Shown here piece after piece: positions 44,882 to 56,000 of a stretch of 64,000 nt of DNA. The notes below the pieces were generated by a model. The model saw only the letters and a program-made list of their open reading frames with translations, had not been told where the DNA came from and made no database searches. Position 1 is the first letter of the stretch. Every line of letters begins with the position of its first letter. Origin of the DNA: Cyanophora paradoxa (Eukaryota; Glaucocystophyceae; Cyanophorales; Cyanophoraceae); contig QPMI01000325.1 of the NCBI GenBank assembly GCA_004431415.1, positions 1-64,000 on the forward strand, given 5' to 3'. A program made the translations under genes and the position numbers.

Positions 44882-47800
44882 ATGTACCTCGAGAACGTCT
44901 ACATAGCGCGGTTTAAGAGCTTCCTGGGCGAGCACGAGTGCTCCTTCTCGCCAGGGCTCAACGTACGCGGCGCCCGCGCCCCCCCTTCTTCCTCCGACTC
45001 TGAACGCGGGTGCAGGTCATCGCTGGTGCGCACATCTGCGCTATCGACCCTCTGCACGACGCGTGTTGCGCTGCTCCTGCTTGTACGCCGCGTCGGATCG
45101 TCATCAGCCGATCGCAGCAGCGAGCAGCATCACCCGGCCTGGCCCGCGCGTATACGTAGCGCGCTGCCAATTCTGGCCACGGGCGAGCAGCCATTTGCAG
45201 CAGCATCATCCGCGCGCGTAGCGCTAGCGCGCTGCCGTTCTGGGCGCGCGAGGCTGACTGGGCGATGCTCGTGCAGGTCCGAATGGATCCGGAAAAAGCA
45301 ACGTTTTGGACGCCATTCGCGTCTGCCTGACGGAGGACGTGTCGGGGCTTCGGGTCTCATCTCTGAGAGACCTCATCGCAAAGGCGCCGGCGACCGCGAA
45401 GGGCGAGGATTCGAGCGCGATGGTCACGGTGACGTTCGACAACGCTGGGCGCAAGTTCGCCGCGCAGGGCCTGACATCCGACAAGTATGCGATCACCTGC
45501 ACGCTCACTCCGGAGTCCCGCACGTTCAGGCTCAACGGGCGGCAAAAGAGCCAGAAAGGTCCGCCCGGCTAGCGCGGCCTCGCGCCAGAGCGTGGAGCTT
45601 ACTGCCGCGGGCGCTGCAGAGCTGCGCGAGTGGCTGAAGGCGATCGGGGTCGACGTCGAGAACCCGGCCTTCCTCCTGCAGCAGGGCTCCGCCTCCAGCA
45701 TCCCCACCCGCGAGTGCGCGACGCGCCGCCGGCCGCGGCCCCCTGGCAGCTGGCAGCGCAGGGCCCACGTCGCGGCGCAGGCCCAAGGAGCTGGCGAAGT
45801 GGATCGCGCTCGTCGCGGGGACGGCGCTGTTCCAGGAGAACGTCGCGCGCATGCGGAGCGAGCTCGCGCGCTGGAGCGAGCTCGAGCGCTCCAGCCTCCG
45901 CAACATCGGCGCGGCCGCCCCGCCCTCAACGCCGCCCGCCGCCCGAGGCCGCGGCGTCCGCAGCGGCGCTGGAGGCGTCGCTGGCGAAGGAGGCGGCCGA
46001 GGCGGGCGCCCAGGCCCGCCTGCACGGTCCGCCCCGGTCCCCTCTGCCTCGCCGCCGGCCCACCCCGCGCCTCCGCAGAGCTCGAGGAGCTCATCGAGGC
46101 CGGCGAGCGCCGCCTCCTCCTCGCCCGCCGCCTGCGCGCCCGCGCCGCCGCCGCCGCCGCCGCCGCGAGACGGCGCTCCCTCTCCGCCCTGCGCCTCGAG
46201 AAGGAGGTGCCGCGCCGCGCCCCACGCCCCTCGAGGCCCGTTGGACTCTCCGCAGCGCGAGGCGGCCGCGAGCGGCGCGGAGGCGAAGGCCCTGGAGGGG
46301 CGGCTGGGGTCGGAGGCGGCGGCGGAGGAGGCTCGCTCCCGGGCCATCGCGCCCCTCGTCGAGCGGGCCGCTGCGCTCCGCGCGGTGCCCCCCGCCGCCC
46401 CGAGGAGGGCGCATTCCCTCAGGCTCAGCGGCTTGGGCAGGCGGCGCAGGAGGCGGAGGCGGAGCTCGAGATGGAGCGCGCCGACGCCGCGCGCGCCGCG
46501 GCGGCCTCCGAGCGCCTCTCCAGGGTCCGGCCTCGGCTCCGACGCCACCGCATGCGCCCCGACGCGCCACGCAGGAGCTGGAGAAGGCGCGCGGGGAGCT
46601 CGCCCGGCAGCAGGCCGCCGCCGCCTCAGCCGCCGACCGCGCTGCCGAGCTGCGCGCCAGCGCCGAGCGGTGCGAGGGGCGCGGCGGATGCTGTCCAGCA
46701 AACGCGAGGAGATTGACGGGGCCAGAGCAGGCTGCGGGGGGAGGTGGCGGGGGCGGAGGAGGCGCTGCGCGAGGTCGAGGCCGCAGCCGACGTCGGTGCG
46801 CGCCGCCCGCGCCGCCCCGCGCCGCGGCGCACGATCGCCGCCCGAGGGGGCGGGCAGCGGCGGCGGTGCGGAAGCGGCGGGAGGCGCTGCAGGCGGCCCT
46901 CCAGCGCGAGGCCGCCGCCGAGCGCGCCGCCTCCGCCGCCGCCGTCAGCGTGCGCCGCCGCGCGCCCGTGTTCGACCGCACGCGGGGCCGCAACGCAGCG
47001 CGCAGGCCGAGCGGGCGGCGCGGCATGCGGAGAAGGCCGCGCAGGAGCTCCACGCAGAGGCCGAGCGCCTGGGGCGGCGCGCCGCGGAGGCCGCCGCCGC
47101 CGCCACCGCCGCGGAGAAGCGCGCAGAGGCGCGCGGATACGAGGCCTCCGCGGCCGCTGCGGTGCCTACGGCTCCGCCGCTGCGGCGCACTCGTGGTGCG
47201 ACGCCGGGCGCAGCGGGCGGAGGCGGAGGCGGCGGCGGAGCGGGTGCGGGCGGGCGGGAGGAGCACGAGGCGGCGCTGCGCGAGGCGGCGAAGCACGCGC
47301 GGGAGCTCCGGTGAGGCCCCGGCCGTCCCGCACCGCGCCGCCCCGCGCCAAGGCGTGCAGCGTGGCGCGGCTGCTGCCGGCGGGGGACCCCACCGACGCC
47401 GCTGTGCGCGCGCCGTCTGCGATAGCCCCGCGCGCCGGCCGCCCGGGCCTCCGGCACCTCGAGCCGGCCGCGCAGGCCCCGCCCCTCCTCTCTCTGCTCC
47501 GCCTGCGGAAGGAGGCCGAACCGCACCTGCTCGCCCTCAACGTTGGCGCGCCCGCCCGCCGCCCCGCGCGGGGCGCGCCGGGCGCGAGGGGCGGAGGGGC
47601 AGCCGGGGCGGGGAGCTGGCGGTGCGCGTGGCGGCCGACTCGCGCCCCGTGGAGGCGATGCTGCGCGACGCCCGCCGCTACGGCCGCGCCCTCCGCATCT
47701 GGCCCCTCGGCCCGCCCCGCCCCGCACACTTGCCCGAGCGGAGGCCGGCGCGCGGGCGCTCACGGGGCGCAGACCGGCTGGAGGCGCGAGACCGGCGCGG

Positions 47801-48791
47801 GGAGCAGGGGCGGGCGCGGGGCCCCGGGGACGCCCTGCCCCTCGAGCTGCTCGAGTTCCGCCCCGAGCACGAGCGCGCCCTCCTCCGCGCCTTCGGCGGG
47901 TGCCCGCCGCCCCTGGAGCCCGCTGCCCGCGTCGCGCCCCGGGCGCGAGCCGGCGTGCGATGGCGAGCGCAGGTGGGTGCTCGCGGGGGACGACGCCGCC
48001 GCCGCCGCGCTCGGCCTCCGAGGCATCCCCGCCGTGTCCGCCGCCCGCTCCCGCGGCCTGCTGCAGGGGCCGCGTGAATGACTCGCTGGCTTCGCTTCGC
48101 AGGGCGCCGGACGGGACGCAGCACCGGGCGGGGGAGCTGACGGGGGGCTCCCGGGGCGAGCGGGCCAACCCCCTCCGCACCAAGTTCAGCCTCGACCGCG
48201 CCACCGTCCGTCCCGCGTGTGCCCGCCCCGCGTCCTGGACCGAGCGCTCTTCCACACACGCAGGAGCGGGCCGAGGCGCTGGCGGCTGAGGTTGCGACGC
48301 TAGAGGCAAGAGCGGAGGAAGCGAGCGGCCGCCTCGCGGCGGCACGCGCTCGGGAGGCGGAGTGCACCTCCGTCCGCCGCGCCGCGGAGGAGGCGGCGAC
48401 TACGGCAGCGGAGGCGGAGCGGAGGGCGGAAGCGGAGCGGGAGCGGGCGCAGGGGCTCCGGGAGGAGGCGGCGCGCAGCGCCCAGGAGGCTCGCGCCGCC
48501 GGCGAGCGGCTCCGGGCGGCCGAGGAGCAGCTGCGGGGGATGGAGGGGCCGGAGGGGCGGGGCGGGCCCAAGAACAAGTGCGCGGGGTGGGGCGAGCCTC
48601 CGCCAGATCCTCTGCGCTGAGGGGGGCGGCGCAGGGACGCGGTGCTGGGGGCGATGCGGGCGGAGCGCGACCGCCTCGCCCGCGCCCTCCGCTCCCTTGC
48701 CGGCACCGGCCCGCCCCGCCCCGCCCCGCGCCCGGCGCCTCCTCCCGACGCGGCGGGCAGAGATCGCGGCGGCGGAGCGGGAGGCGGAGGG

Positions 48792-48822
<31 letters not shown>

Positions 48823-50420
48823 AGGCGGAGCGGCTCGAGCAGGAGCGCGAGGAGGCCCCGACGAGGCGGCCGCGGCCGGCGCGGCGCGCCCCGCCCCGCC
48901 CCGCCGCGCGCGCGATCGCGGTGGCGCGATGTTCCTGCAGGTCGAGGCGAAGGCCCGGGCGCTGGCCGCGGCGCGCGAGGCCCTCGCCCGGGCCGAGACC
49001 GACGAGGCGGCGGCGCGCGGCCGCGGCGAGGAGGCGGAGCGGGCGCGCGCCGCCCTCCGCGCCGGTGCCGCCCCGGACCGCCCCGCGCGCCCCGCCGCCG
49101 ACGCGGAGGAAGCGGCGCGCGGGGCGGTGGAGCGGGGGCGGGAGGCTGCGCGGGCGGCGGAGGCGGCGCGGGCGGGGGAGGCGCGGGCGGCGGAGGAGGA
49201 GGCGGCGGCGCTGGAGGAGGCCGGCGAGCTCGACGCGGCGGCGGCGGCGGCGGCGGCTGGGGCCCCCGAGGCGCCCCACGGCGGGGAGGAGGCGGGGCTC
49301 GAGGGCCCCGGGGCGAGGCGGCGCGGGAGGCGCTCGCGGCGGAGCTGCGCGCCCTCCGCGCCGAGCGCGCCGCCCTCCGCCGCCGTGGCATCGGCCCCGC
49401 CGTGCCCGCCCCGCCCGCCCCGCCCCGCAGCCTCGCGGGGCGGCAGCTCAGGCGCGTCGGTAGGAGGCGGCGGGGTCGGAGCGGCGGCAGGCGCAGCTGG
49501 AGGTCTTCCGGAAGCGGGCGCGCAAGGGCGGGGCCGGCGGGGCGGGCGGGGCGGGGGCCGCTGACGGGGGCGCACGCAGCTGGAGGAGGTGCGGGGGCGG
49601 TGGGGCGGCTGAACGAGGGGATCGCCGCCTCCCTCCAGCGCGTCGCCGCCGCCAACCAGGACGCCTTCACCGTCCGCCCCCGTCCCCGCCGCCCTCGCCC
49701 TCTCTCCCCGGCCCGCCCCCGCCAACGGTCCCCCCCGCAGCGCGTCGCCGCCGCCTTCGCGCAGCACTTCCACAGTGCGTTGGAGCCGCCTCGCGGCAGC
49801 GGGCAGCGCCCGCTCAGCCCCCCTGCAGCGCTCGTCCCCGCCTGGCGCGGCGAGCTGCGCAAGACGAGCCCCGACGGCCCCGTGGCCCGCGCCTGCCTCC
49901 GCCCCGCGCCGGCGCCGCCCCTCACGCGCCAGCGGCCCCGTGCAGGAGGAGGGCGTCTCCTTCTGGATCCGGGGCGGGGCGGGATCGGGGTCCGGGGCGG
50001 GGGAGGGTGGGGCGTGGAAGGAGAGCCTGGAGGGGCTCTCCGGGGGCCAGCGGACGCTGCTGAACCTGGCCTTCCTCGTCGCCCTCGCGGGGGCGCGCGC
50101 GGGGCCCCTCTACCTCCTCGACGAGGTCGACGCCGCCCTCGACGAGGAGAACCAGGCCCGCGCTCCGGGGCGTCGGGGGGGCGCTCGCCGGCATCTGATC
50201 ACGAGCGACCGGCGCGCAGGCCGCCGTGGCCCGCCTCGTCGCCTCGGCGTTCCCCGCGAGCCAGGTGCTGTGCGTGTCGCACCACGGGAGCATGCAGGCG
50301 CAGGCGGAGCGCGTGCTCGAGGTCGCCCGCGACGAGACCGCCGGCTCCCGCGTCGCCCGCACCCTCGACAAGCCCCGCCCCGCCCGCGCCCCCAAGCGCC
50401 GCCACACCGCCGCCTCCTGA
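44882..50420 (+). CDS. SMC-family chromosome ATPase, divergent, closest to SMC2 by eye
   Basis: Structural maintenance of chromosomes ATPase. Head N-half: [20 protein letters not shown], Walker [51 protein letters not shown], and [18 protein letters not shown] at the position of the usual NNPHFLIMQG block. Then a very long Ala/Glu/Arg-rich coiled coil. A hinge-like region at about 47600-48170 reads [46 protein letters not shown], then [10 protein letters not shown]. After more coiled coil comes head C-half: signature [20 protein letters not shown], Walker [18 protein letters not shown], and [10 protein letters not shown]. The tail is Arg/Pro/Lys-rich and ends at 50418. Blocks are in SMC order, but the QG block and the tail after Walker B are atypical, so it may be a lineage-specific paralogue rather than condensin SMC2. 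Many exon limits in the coiled coil are unresolved. Confidence 0.85.
45016..45025 (+). other. 10-nt microexon in the SMC gene
   Basis: GTCATCGCTG, flanked by GTGCAG upstream and GTGCGC downstream. It restores VIAG between GLN (exon ending 44962) and GPNGSGKS (exon starting 45277), with correct phase at both joins. The flanking introns are 44963-45015 and 45026-45276. Confidence 0.75.
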
Positions 50421-50500
50421 CCCCCTCCGCTTGCAATTCCATCCAAGGTCGACACAGCATGCGCAGCCGAGGCTGGGTGCCCCGGGGATCCGGGTGCGAG

Positions 50501-51344
50501 TCACGCGAGCTCGGCGGTGTAGCGGACCCAGGTTGCGGTGGCGCCGAGGAGGTGGCCCGCCTGGGGCCAGGGCGAGACGGCCCCCGGGACGAAGCCGGCG
50601 CGCTCGTACAGCCGCCGGGCGCCCCGGTTGCACCCAACGCACGCCAGGATGACTTGCCGGTGCCCCTGGCGGTCGCGAGGCTCGGATGGTCAGCTGGCAG
50701 CGTTGCCGGGGGAAGGGCACGCCACGATGGGCTGCCACCGTGGCACCTGGTTGCGCGCATGGGCGACGGCCGCGTCCAGGAGGGCGCGCCCGACGCCGGA
50801 GCGGCGCCAGGTCGGGGCGACGACCATACGGATGAGCTCCGCCGCGCCGGGGTGCGCGGGGTCGAGCGAGGCGCGTACGCCGACGAGCCCGACCGGCGCG
50901 CCGTCGGCGCCGCGGGCGACAAGGAAGCGCACAGCGCCCCGCGCGAGCATCTGGTCGTTGTCCTCTCGCACGCTCCTGTAGATCGCGTCCAGCCCGCGCC
51001 GGCTCCGCAGGAACGCGAACGCCGGGAGGGCGAGAGCGGCGGCGGCAGCGATGAATCGCGACGAGCCCGAATTGGATGAGGCACAAGCTGCGGCTGCAGC
51101 TGCGGCGATGCAGGCACCCCAGCCGACCAGGACGCGCGTGCTGGCAAGGAGTTCCCGAGTCTGAGGGCACGCAAGCTCCAGCCACCCCTGCGCGGCGAGG
51201 GCACGCAGCATCAGCGCACCATAAGCATGAGCATGCAGTGCGGCGCACCTCTCGCAGCAGCGGCTCCAGCACGAGGCGGTCGCAGTCTCGCAGGTCATCG
51301 ATTAGGGCGGGCGCTGCGACGTCGAATGCGCAGGGCAGCGTCAT
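50501..51344 (-). CDS. membrane-anchored GNAT-type N-acetyltransferase (NAT8-like layout)
   Basis: The first exon (MTLPCAFDVAAPALIDDLRD) joins across a GTGCGC intron (about 51248-51187) to GWLELACPQTRELLASTRVL. Two hydrophobic stretches follow (VLVGWGACIAAAAAAACA; FIAAAAALALPAFAFL), then the catalytic GNAT fold: GAVRFLVARGADGAPVGLVG, ELIRMVVAPTWRRSGVGRAL with the acetyl-CoA loop RRSGVG, ALLDAAVAHARNQ, and, after one more intron, VILACVGCNRGARRLYERAG then FVPGA. Membrane hairpin before a GNAT domain is the arrangement of NAT8-type enzymes. The substrate cannot be told. It ends YTAELA at 50501, 80 bases from the convergent SMC stop. Confidence 0.8.
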
Positions 51345-51541
51345 ACGCGAGACCCCAGACCGTCGGACGTAATCGCCCTCCAGTCACGTGCACCGAGTTG
51401 CAGAGAGCCGCTCCTCTCAGGATGTACCCTCGAAGCCGGAAAGTGTACCCCGGTTCGGATTATCACGTGTATCCCCTTATTTTCAGGTGATACTCCCTTG
51501 CTCGCTCGCAAAGCTCTCGTTGTATTTCGAAAAGGGCGCGG

Positions 51542-52955
51542 CTAGGAGGCGGCCTGGGGGGCGACGGAGAAGCTGTCGAGGATCTTGGTGAGGGCTTCCG
51601 CGTCCTGCTCGAAGAGCGGCTGCTCCGCCTGCACCGTGATCGTCACCAGCCGCCCGTCGTTCAGCGCCACCTTGCTGCGCCCCCGCCCAGGCCTCAGCTC
51701 CGCCCGCCATCCCCCTGGCGGTGGGGGGCGGGGGCGGGCCTGAGGTAGTGGCGCTTGACGACGTTGACGGCGTCCTCGGTCGGCTGGGCGGCGTCGCCGC
51801 CGACCCACGGGAGCTTGCCGGCGCTAGGCTTGATGGGCACCAGCACCTCGTACTCGAAGCAGTAGTAATCCTGATGCTCTTGTTGATGGATGCGAGCGCG
51901 ACGAGGCTCTCGCGGGGCGCGGCACCTTCCCGTCGGGGCTGTCGGCAGCCTTGAGGTGGCGCGCGATAAGCATCTGAGCACTTCCGAATCAGTACGACGA
52001 ACCACGGCTTGCAACGAAAAAGCGCATCGTCGCACCTTGGCGGAGCGCATCGTCCCCGGCCGGTCATACAACTTGATCAAGCGCTCCCCGACCTCGTCTG
52101 CGTACCTGATCAAGGAGTTTCAGGGTGGGTTACGGGGGCCTGCGGAGCGCGCAGCTGAACGATCATACCCCACATCCAGAATATCCTTGAATTCGGTTGG
52201 CGACTGCGATGAACCGACCCTCATAAGCACATGAATGGTGCGGATGGAGGGTAGTGGAAGGTACCGAGGTAATTACGAGATTCTCTTCGTCATTCGTATC
52301 CGGCTTCCTGCATAGAGCCTGCGGTGCCGCGCTCAGTTGCTGGCGGTCATGTGCTAAGGGCACTCAGTTGCTGGCGGCCATGCGCTAAGGGACTGGGATT
52401 GCGCATGCTCGCCTCTACGCCGGGCTGGTCGATGCCGTTGCGCGTGCATTCCCACTCGGTCGGCAGTTGTAGGCTGTAACCACTCGCGTCGTTTCTGAAC
52501 ATCCTCGTCTCCGCCGCCAGAGCTGCGGAAGAGCAGCGGGTCAGCGAATGCAAGAGCACAGGCGCCGCAAAATCCATCTTCTAAGCGCCGGATAGGGGCG
52601 AAGCAAGCCCCGAAACATCTCCAGCTATCCCAATCAAATCCGCGAAGCGACGTGTGCCGACGCCGCTTCCGCTTGCGGCTTGCCGAAACACAAACGGACA
52701 AACAGACGAACCGCTGCTGCTGTCGCCGAGGTTCAGAGCCAGGACGGCGGCGAGCGCAGACGCACAGAAGGTGCGGCTGGCGCCCTCGAAGCGCGTAGCG
52801 CTCTGTCCGGGTTGAGCATCCGACGCCGCGCAAGTGACCGGCTGGGCGGCAGACGTCGCTCTGCGGACGGCCGCCGACGAGATTCGCGGTGCGCCAGTGC
52901 CAGAGAGCCGGCAGCCGGCGCGGCCGAGGGGTGAGGGGACGACGAAGGCCGTCAT
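51542..52955 (-). CDS. PsbP-domain thylakoid lumen protein
   Basis: Related to the oxygen-evolving-complex protein PsbP and its lumenal paralogues. Start MTAFVVPSPLGRAGCRLSGT, then a Ser/Ala/Arg leader and a hydrophobic stretch (FCASALAAVLALNLG) suggest plastid import followed by thylakoid transfer. The mature domain: MFRNDASGYSLQLPTEWECT, RKPDTNDEENLVITS, SPTEFKDILDVG, YADEVGERLIKLYDRPG, MLIARHLKAADSPDGK, DYYCFEYEVLVPIKPS, DAVNVVKRHYL, SKVALNDGRLVTITVQAEQP and LTKILDSFSVAPQAAS to the stop at 51542. These match PsbP strands in order. At least six introns, several classical GT-AG. It is the clearest evidence that the organism is photosynthetic. Which PsbP subfamily is unclear. Confidence 0.85.
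52332..52392. repeat. 31-nt tandem duplication in a PsbP-gene intron
   Basis: Two copies of a 31-base unit starting CTCAGTTGCTGGCGG at 52332 and 52363, differing at a few bases. They lie in the intron between the exon ending GIDQPGVEA and the exon starting near RKPDTNDEEN. Confidence 0.8.
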
Positions 52956-53081
52956 GCGACGTATAGCTGTACTGGCGCCGGTGGGTCAAGAGCTCGACGA
53001 TTAATCGACAGGTACCCCCAGCCGCGCGCAGCGGTTAATCGACAGGGCCTCGCGCCACTTGCTGGCCAGCGGCTTTGACCT
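52956..53081. promoter_or_regulatory. short divergent promoter with a repeated element
   Basis: 126-base spacer between the start codons of the PsbP-like gene and the kinesin gene. It contains TTAATCGACAGG twice in the same orientation, at 53001 and 53035, 34 bases apart. This is a candidate binding site, by inference only. Confidence 0.45.
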
Positions 53082-56000
53082 ATGCAGGCGGTAGCCTCGC
53101 CACCGAGCAGGCTACCTCGTCGAACGTCGGTGCAGGCGACGAGTTCGTCGCCTTCAGCGCGGCCAGCAACGAGCGGTGTTGCAGGCGCCAGCAAGCGTGA
53201 TTCATCAAGCGGACTAGGCCACCCGGCAACAGTTCACGGACTAGGCCACCCGGCAACAGTGCGGCAGGCAGAGAGCTGCGCTCCCCAGCCTTCGTGCAGC
53301 GTCGAACAGCCTTTGCCTCCAACTTCGCCCGCAGGGCCTAGCCATGGCCCGATGCCGCCGCCGTCCCCTATGTCCTTCAGTAGCCAGCCGCCCCTGCCGC
53401 TAAAGAGCGCGGAACCGGCCTTCCGGCTGGAAGACCCTCGGTCGAGCGGCCGGCTCGGACGAAGGCCCCGAGATCTGGACGCACCACTGTTGCGGACGCG
53501 TGTCAGCGGCAGCCCCGCAGCAGCCGCCAGCCCTGCTGCGGTCGCAACCACGAGCATGCTGCCTAGCACTCCCGCGGACACCGAGTCGATCTTGAGTCAA
53601 TCCCTGAGCGCCCTTGCGAAACGCAGCAATGCGAACGCACTACTTAGCCCTACCGCCACGCCCTCTGTCGCAACTCCAGGCTCTCACTCAGCGCGCCCGC
53701 CACCGACCCCTACCTCGGCCCGGCCCGCTCTCGCGGCCGGCCGGCCAACCACCACCCCAATTCGGACCCCATCGACGCCAGCAGGCCCGCCCGCTGATGC
53801 CTGGAAAGCGGGGCCGAGCGAACCGGTTAGGTTCGTCAATGCTTTCTCTGCCTGGCCCCCTCCACACCTCAGGGGCGCGCAGCACGCGCAGCAGTGTCAA
53901 CGGGCATCCAAGGAAGGTCGGCTCTGAGGGAGAGAACGTCCGCGTAATCGTCCGGTTGCGACCGCTCAACGCGAGGGAAGCCGAGACGGGTGGGCGCCTT
54001 CTGCCGGGTGGGTGCGGCGCGGGCGCTGAGCGGGCGGCAGGCGGGCGGACGTGCATCTCAGCGGACAGCGCAAACAACCGGGTGGTGCTGGAGACGAAGC
54101 CGGAGCCGGCCGTCTTCACGTACGACTGCGTCGCTGGGCCCTCCGTCGACCAGGTGCCCGTGGCCCCCGCCTTCCTTTTCCGCCTCTCAACGGCCGCTCG
54201 CCCACGACCGCCGTCGCAGGACGAGTTCTTTCACCTCGCCGGCAAGCCCGCCGTCGAGGCCTGCATGAACGGCTACAACGCCACGTGCGCCCCTCCCCAC
54301 CGCGCGCCGCTGCCGCCGGCGCCGATGTGGGGGGCGCAGCATCTTCGCGTACGGACAGACGGGCTCCGGCAAGGTGCGCAGGGCGGGGCGGGGCGGGCGC
54401 AGCGCGTTCTGACGCGGCAGCAGACGTACACGATGCTGGGACCGGTGGACGAGGAGGTGCGGGTCGGGGAGCGGCAGGACCTGCGGGGCATCATCCCGCG
54501 GACCCTTGAGCACCTCTTCGAGACGATCGCCGCCGCGCCCGACGACGGCAGCGAGGTCTCCTTCCGCGTCTCCTTCCTCGAGGTCCGCCCGCCGCCCGCC
54601 GCCTCGCCGCCCCGCCCCGGGCGGCCGCGAGCGGGGCGCAGATCTACAACGAGGCGCTGACCGACCTGCTGGACCCCGCGGGCGGGGCGGGGCGGCTGCA
54701 CCTGCGCGAGGACGCCCGCCTCGGGGTGACGTGCGAGAATCTGCGGGTCGAGAGCGTCTGCACCGTGCGCGAGGCAATGGCGCTGCTGCACAAAGGCGCC
54801 GCGAACCGCCGAGTCTGCGCCACGGCCATGAACCACGAAAGCTCCCGCTCCCACACCGTCTTCACCGTCGCCATCGAGCAGCGGGTTCGCCCCGCCCCGC
54901 CCCGCGACGCACGCGCCCTCTGCCCCATCGACCCCTTTGCGCAGGCTGCGGAGCGCGGCGTGGAGGTGCTGCGGCGCGTGCACCTGAACCTGATCGACCT
55001 GGCGGGCTCGGAGCGGCACGCGGCGACGCTGGGGGCGGCGCAGCAGCTGCGGGAGACGTCGAACATCAACCGGAGCCTGTCGACGCTGGGGCACGTCATC
55101 CGGGCGCTCGTCACCATCGCGCACGGGAAGCGGCCCGTCCACGTCCACTACCGCGACTCCAAGCTCACCTTCCTCCTCAAGGCGCCCCGCCCCGCCCCGC
55201 CCCCGCCATCGCCCCGCCGTCGCCCGCGATGCAAGCGGCCGGCGCAGGACTCGCTCGGGGGCAACAGCAAGACGAGCGTCGTCGCGAACGTCTCGCCGTC
55301 CCTTGCCTGCTTCAAGGAGACCCTCCTCACCCTCCACTTCGCCCGTGCGCCCCGCCCCGGCGCCGGCCGCCCGCGCGGGGGCCGAGGGGCGGTGCAGGGC
55401 GGATGAAGCTGGTGCGGAACCGGGCGATGGTGAACGAGGAGGTCTCCGGGGGCGCGGCGGCGGCGGCGCTGCAGGCGGAGGTGGAGCGGCTGGCGCGGCA
55501 CGTGAAGCTGCTCGAGCATGAGCTCTTCTTCGAGCGCGTCCGCCACCGCGCCGAGGAGAGCGCCGCCGCCGCCGCCGGGGGCAACTCGGGGCGGACGCTC
55601 TCGACGCGGGAGGACGCGCTGGCGGACACCAACTTCTGGCTGGACGAGCCCGAGCTGGCGCGCCGCGGCGAGGAGGCCGCCGAGTACGGGCGGCTGCTGG
55701 GGGAGCACCGGGCGCTGCAGGCGGAGGTGGACGCGCTGCGGGAGGTGCAGGCGAACCGGGAGGAGGCGGCGGCGCACGAGGCGACGCTGCTCAACGAGGC
55801 CCAGGAGATGATCAGCGAGCTCGACGGCGCCCTCGAGGAGGCGAACGGCAAGCTCGCCGACCAGGCCCGCCTCGTCTCCCTCCTTCTCCGCTCCCTCCAC
55901 GAGTGCTCCTGCGCGCCCCCGGAGGCCAAGGCCGCCCTCGCCGCCCTCGCCGACCGCCCCGAGGCCCGCACCGCCCCGCCCCGCCCCCGCTACTGCCCGC

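Noticed and set aside
45630-49925. Several 400-800 codon frames on both strands in the SMC coiled-coil region
   Set aside because: The Ala/Arg/Glu-rich coiled coil and its introns leave all frames open. Only the frame linked to Walker A, hinge and LSGGQ motifs is supported.
53788-53873. A classical GT intron starting at GTTAGG (53826) in the kinesin leader
   Set aside because: It looks good as a splice site, with a pyrimidine tract, but gives the wrong reading frame for the motor. The GC donor at the upstream GCCCGC gives the right phase.
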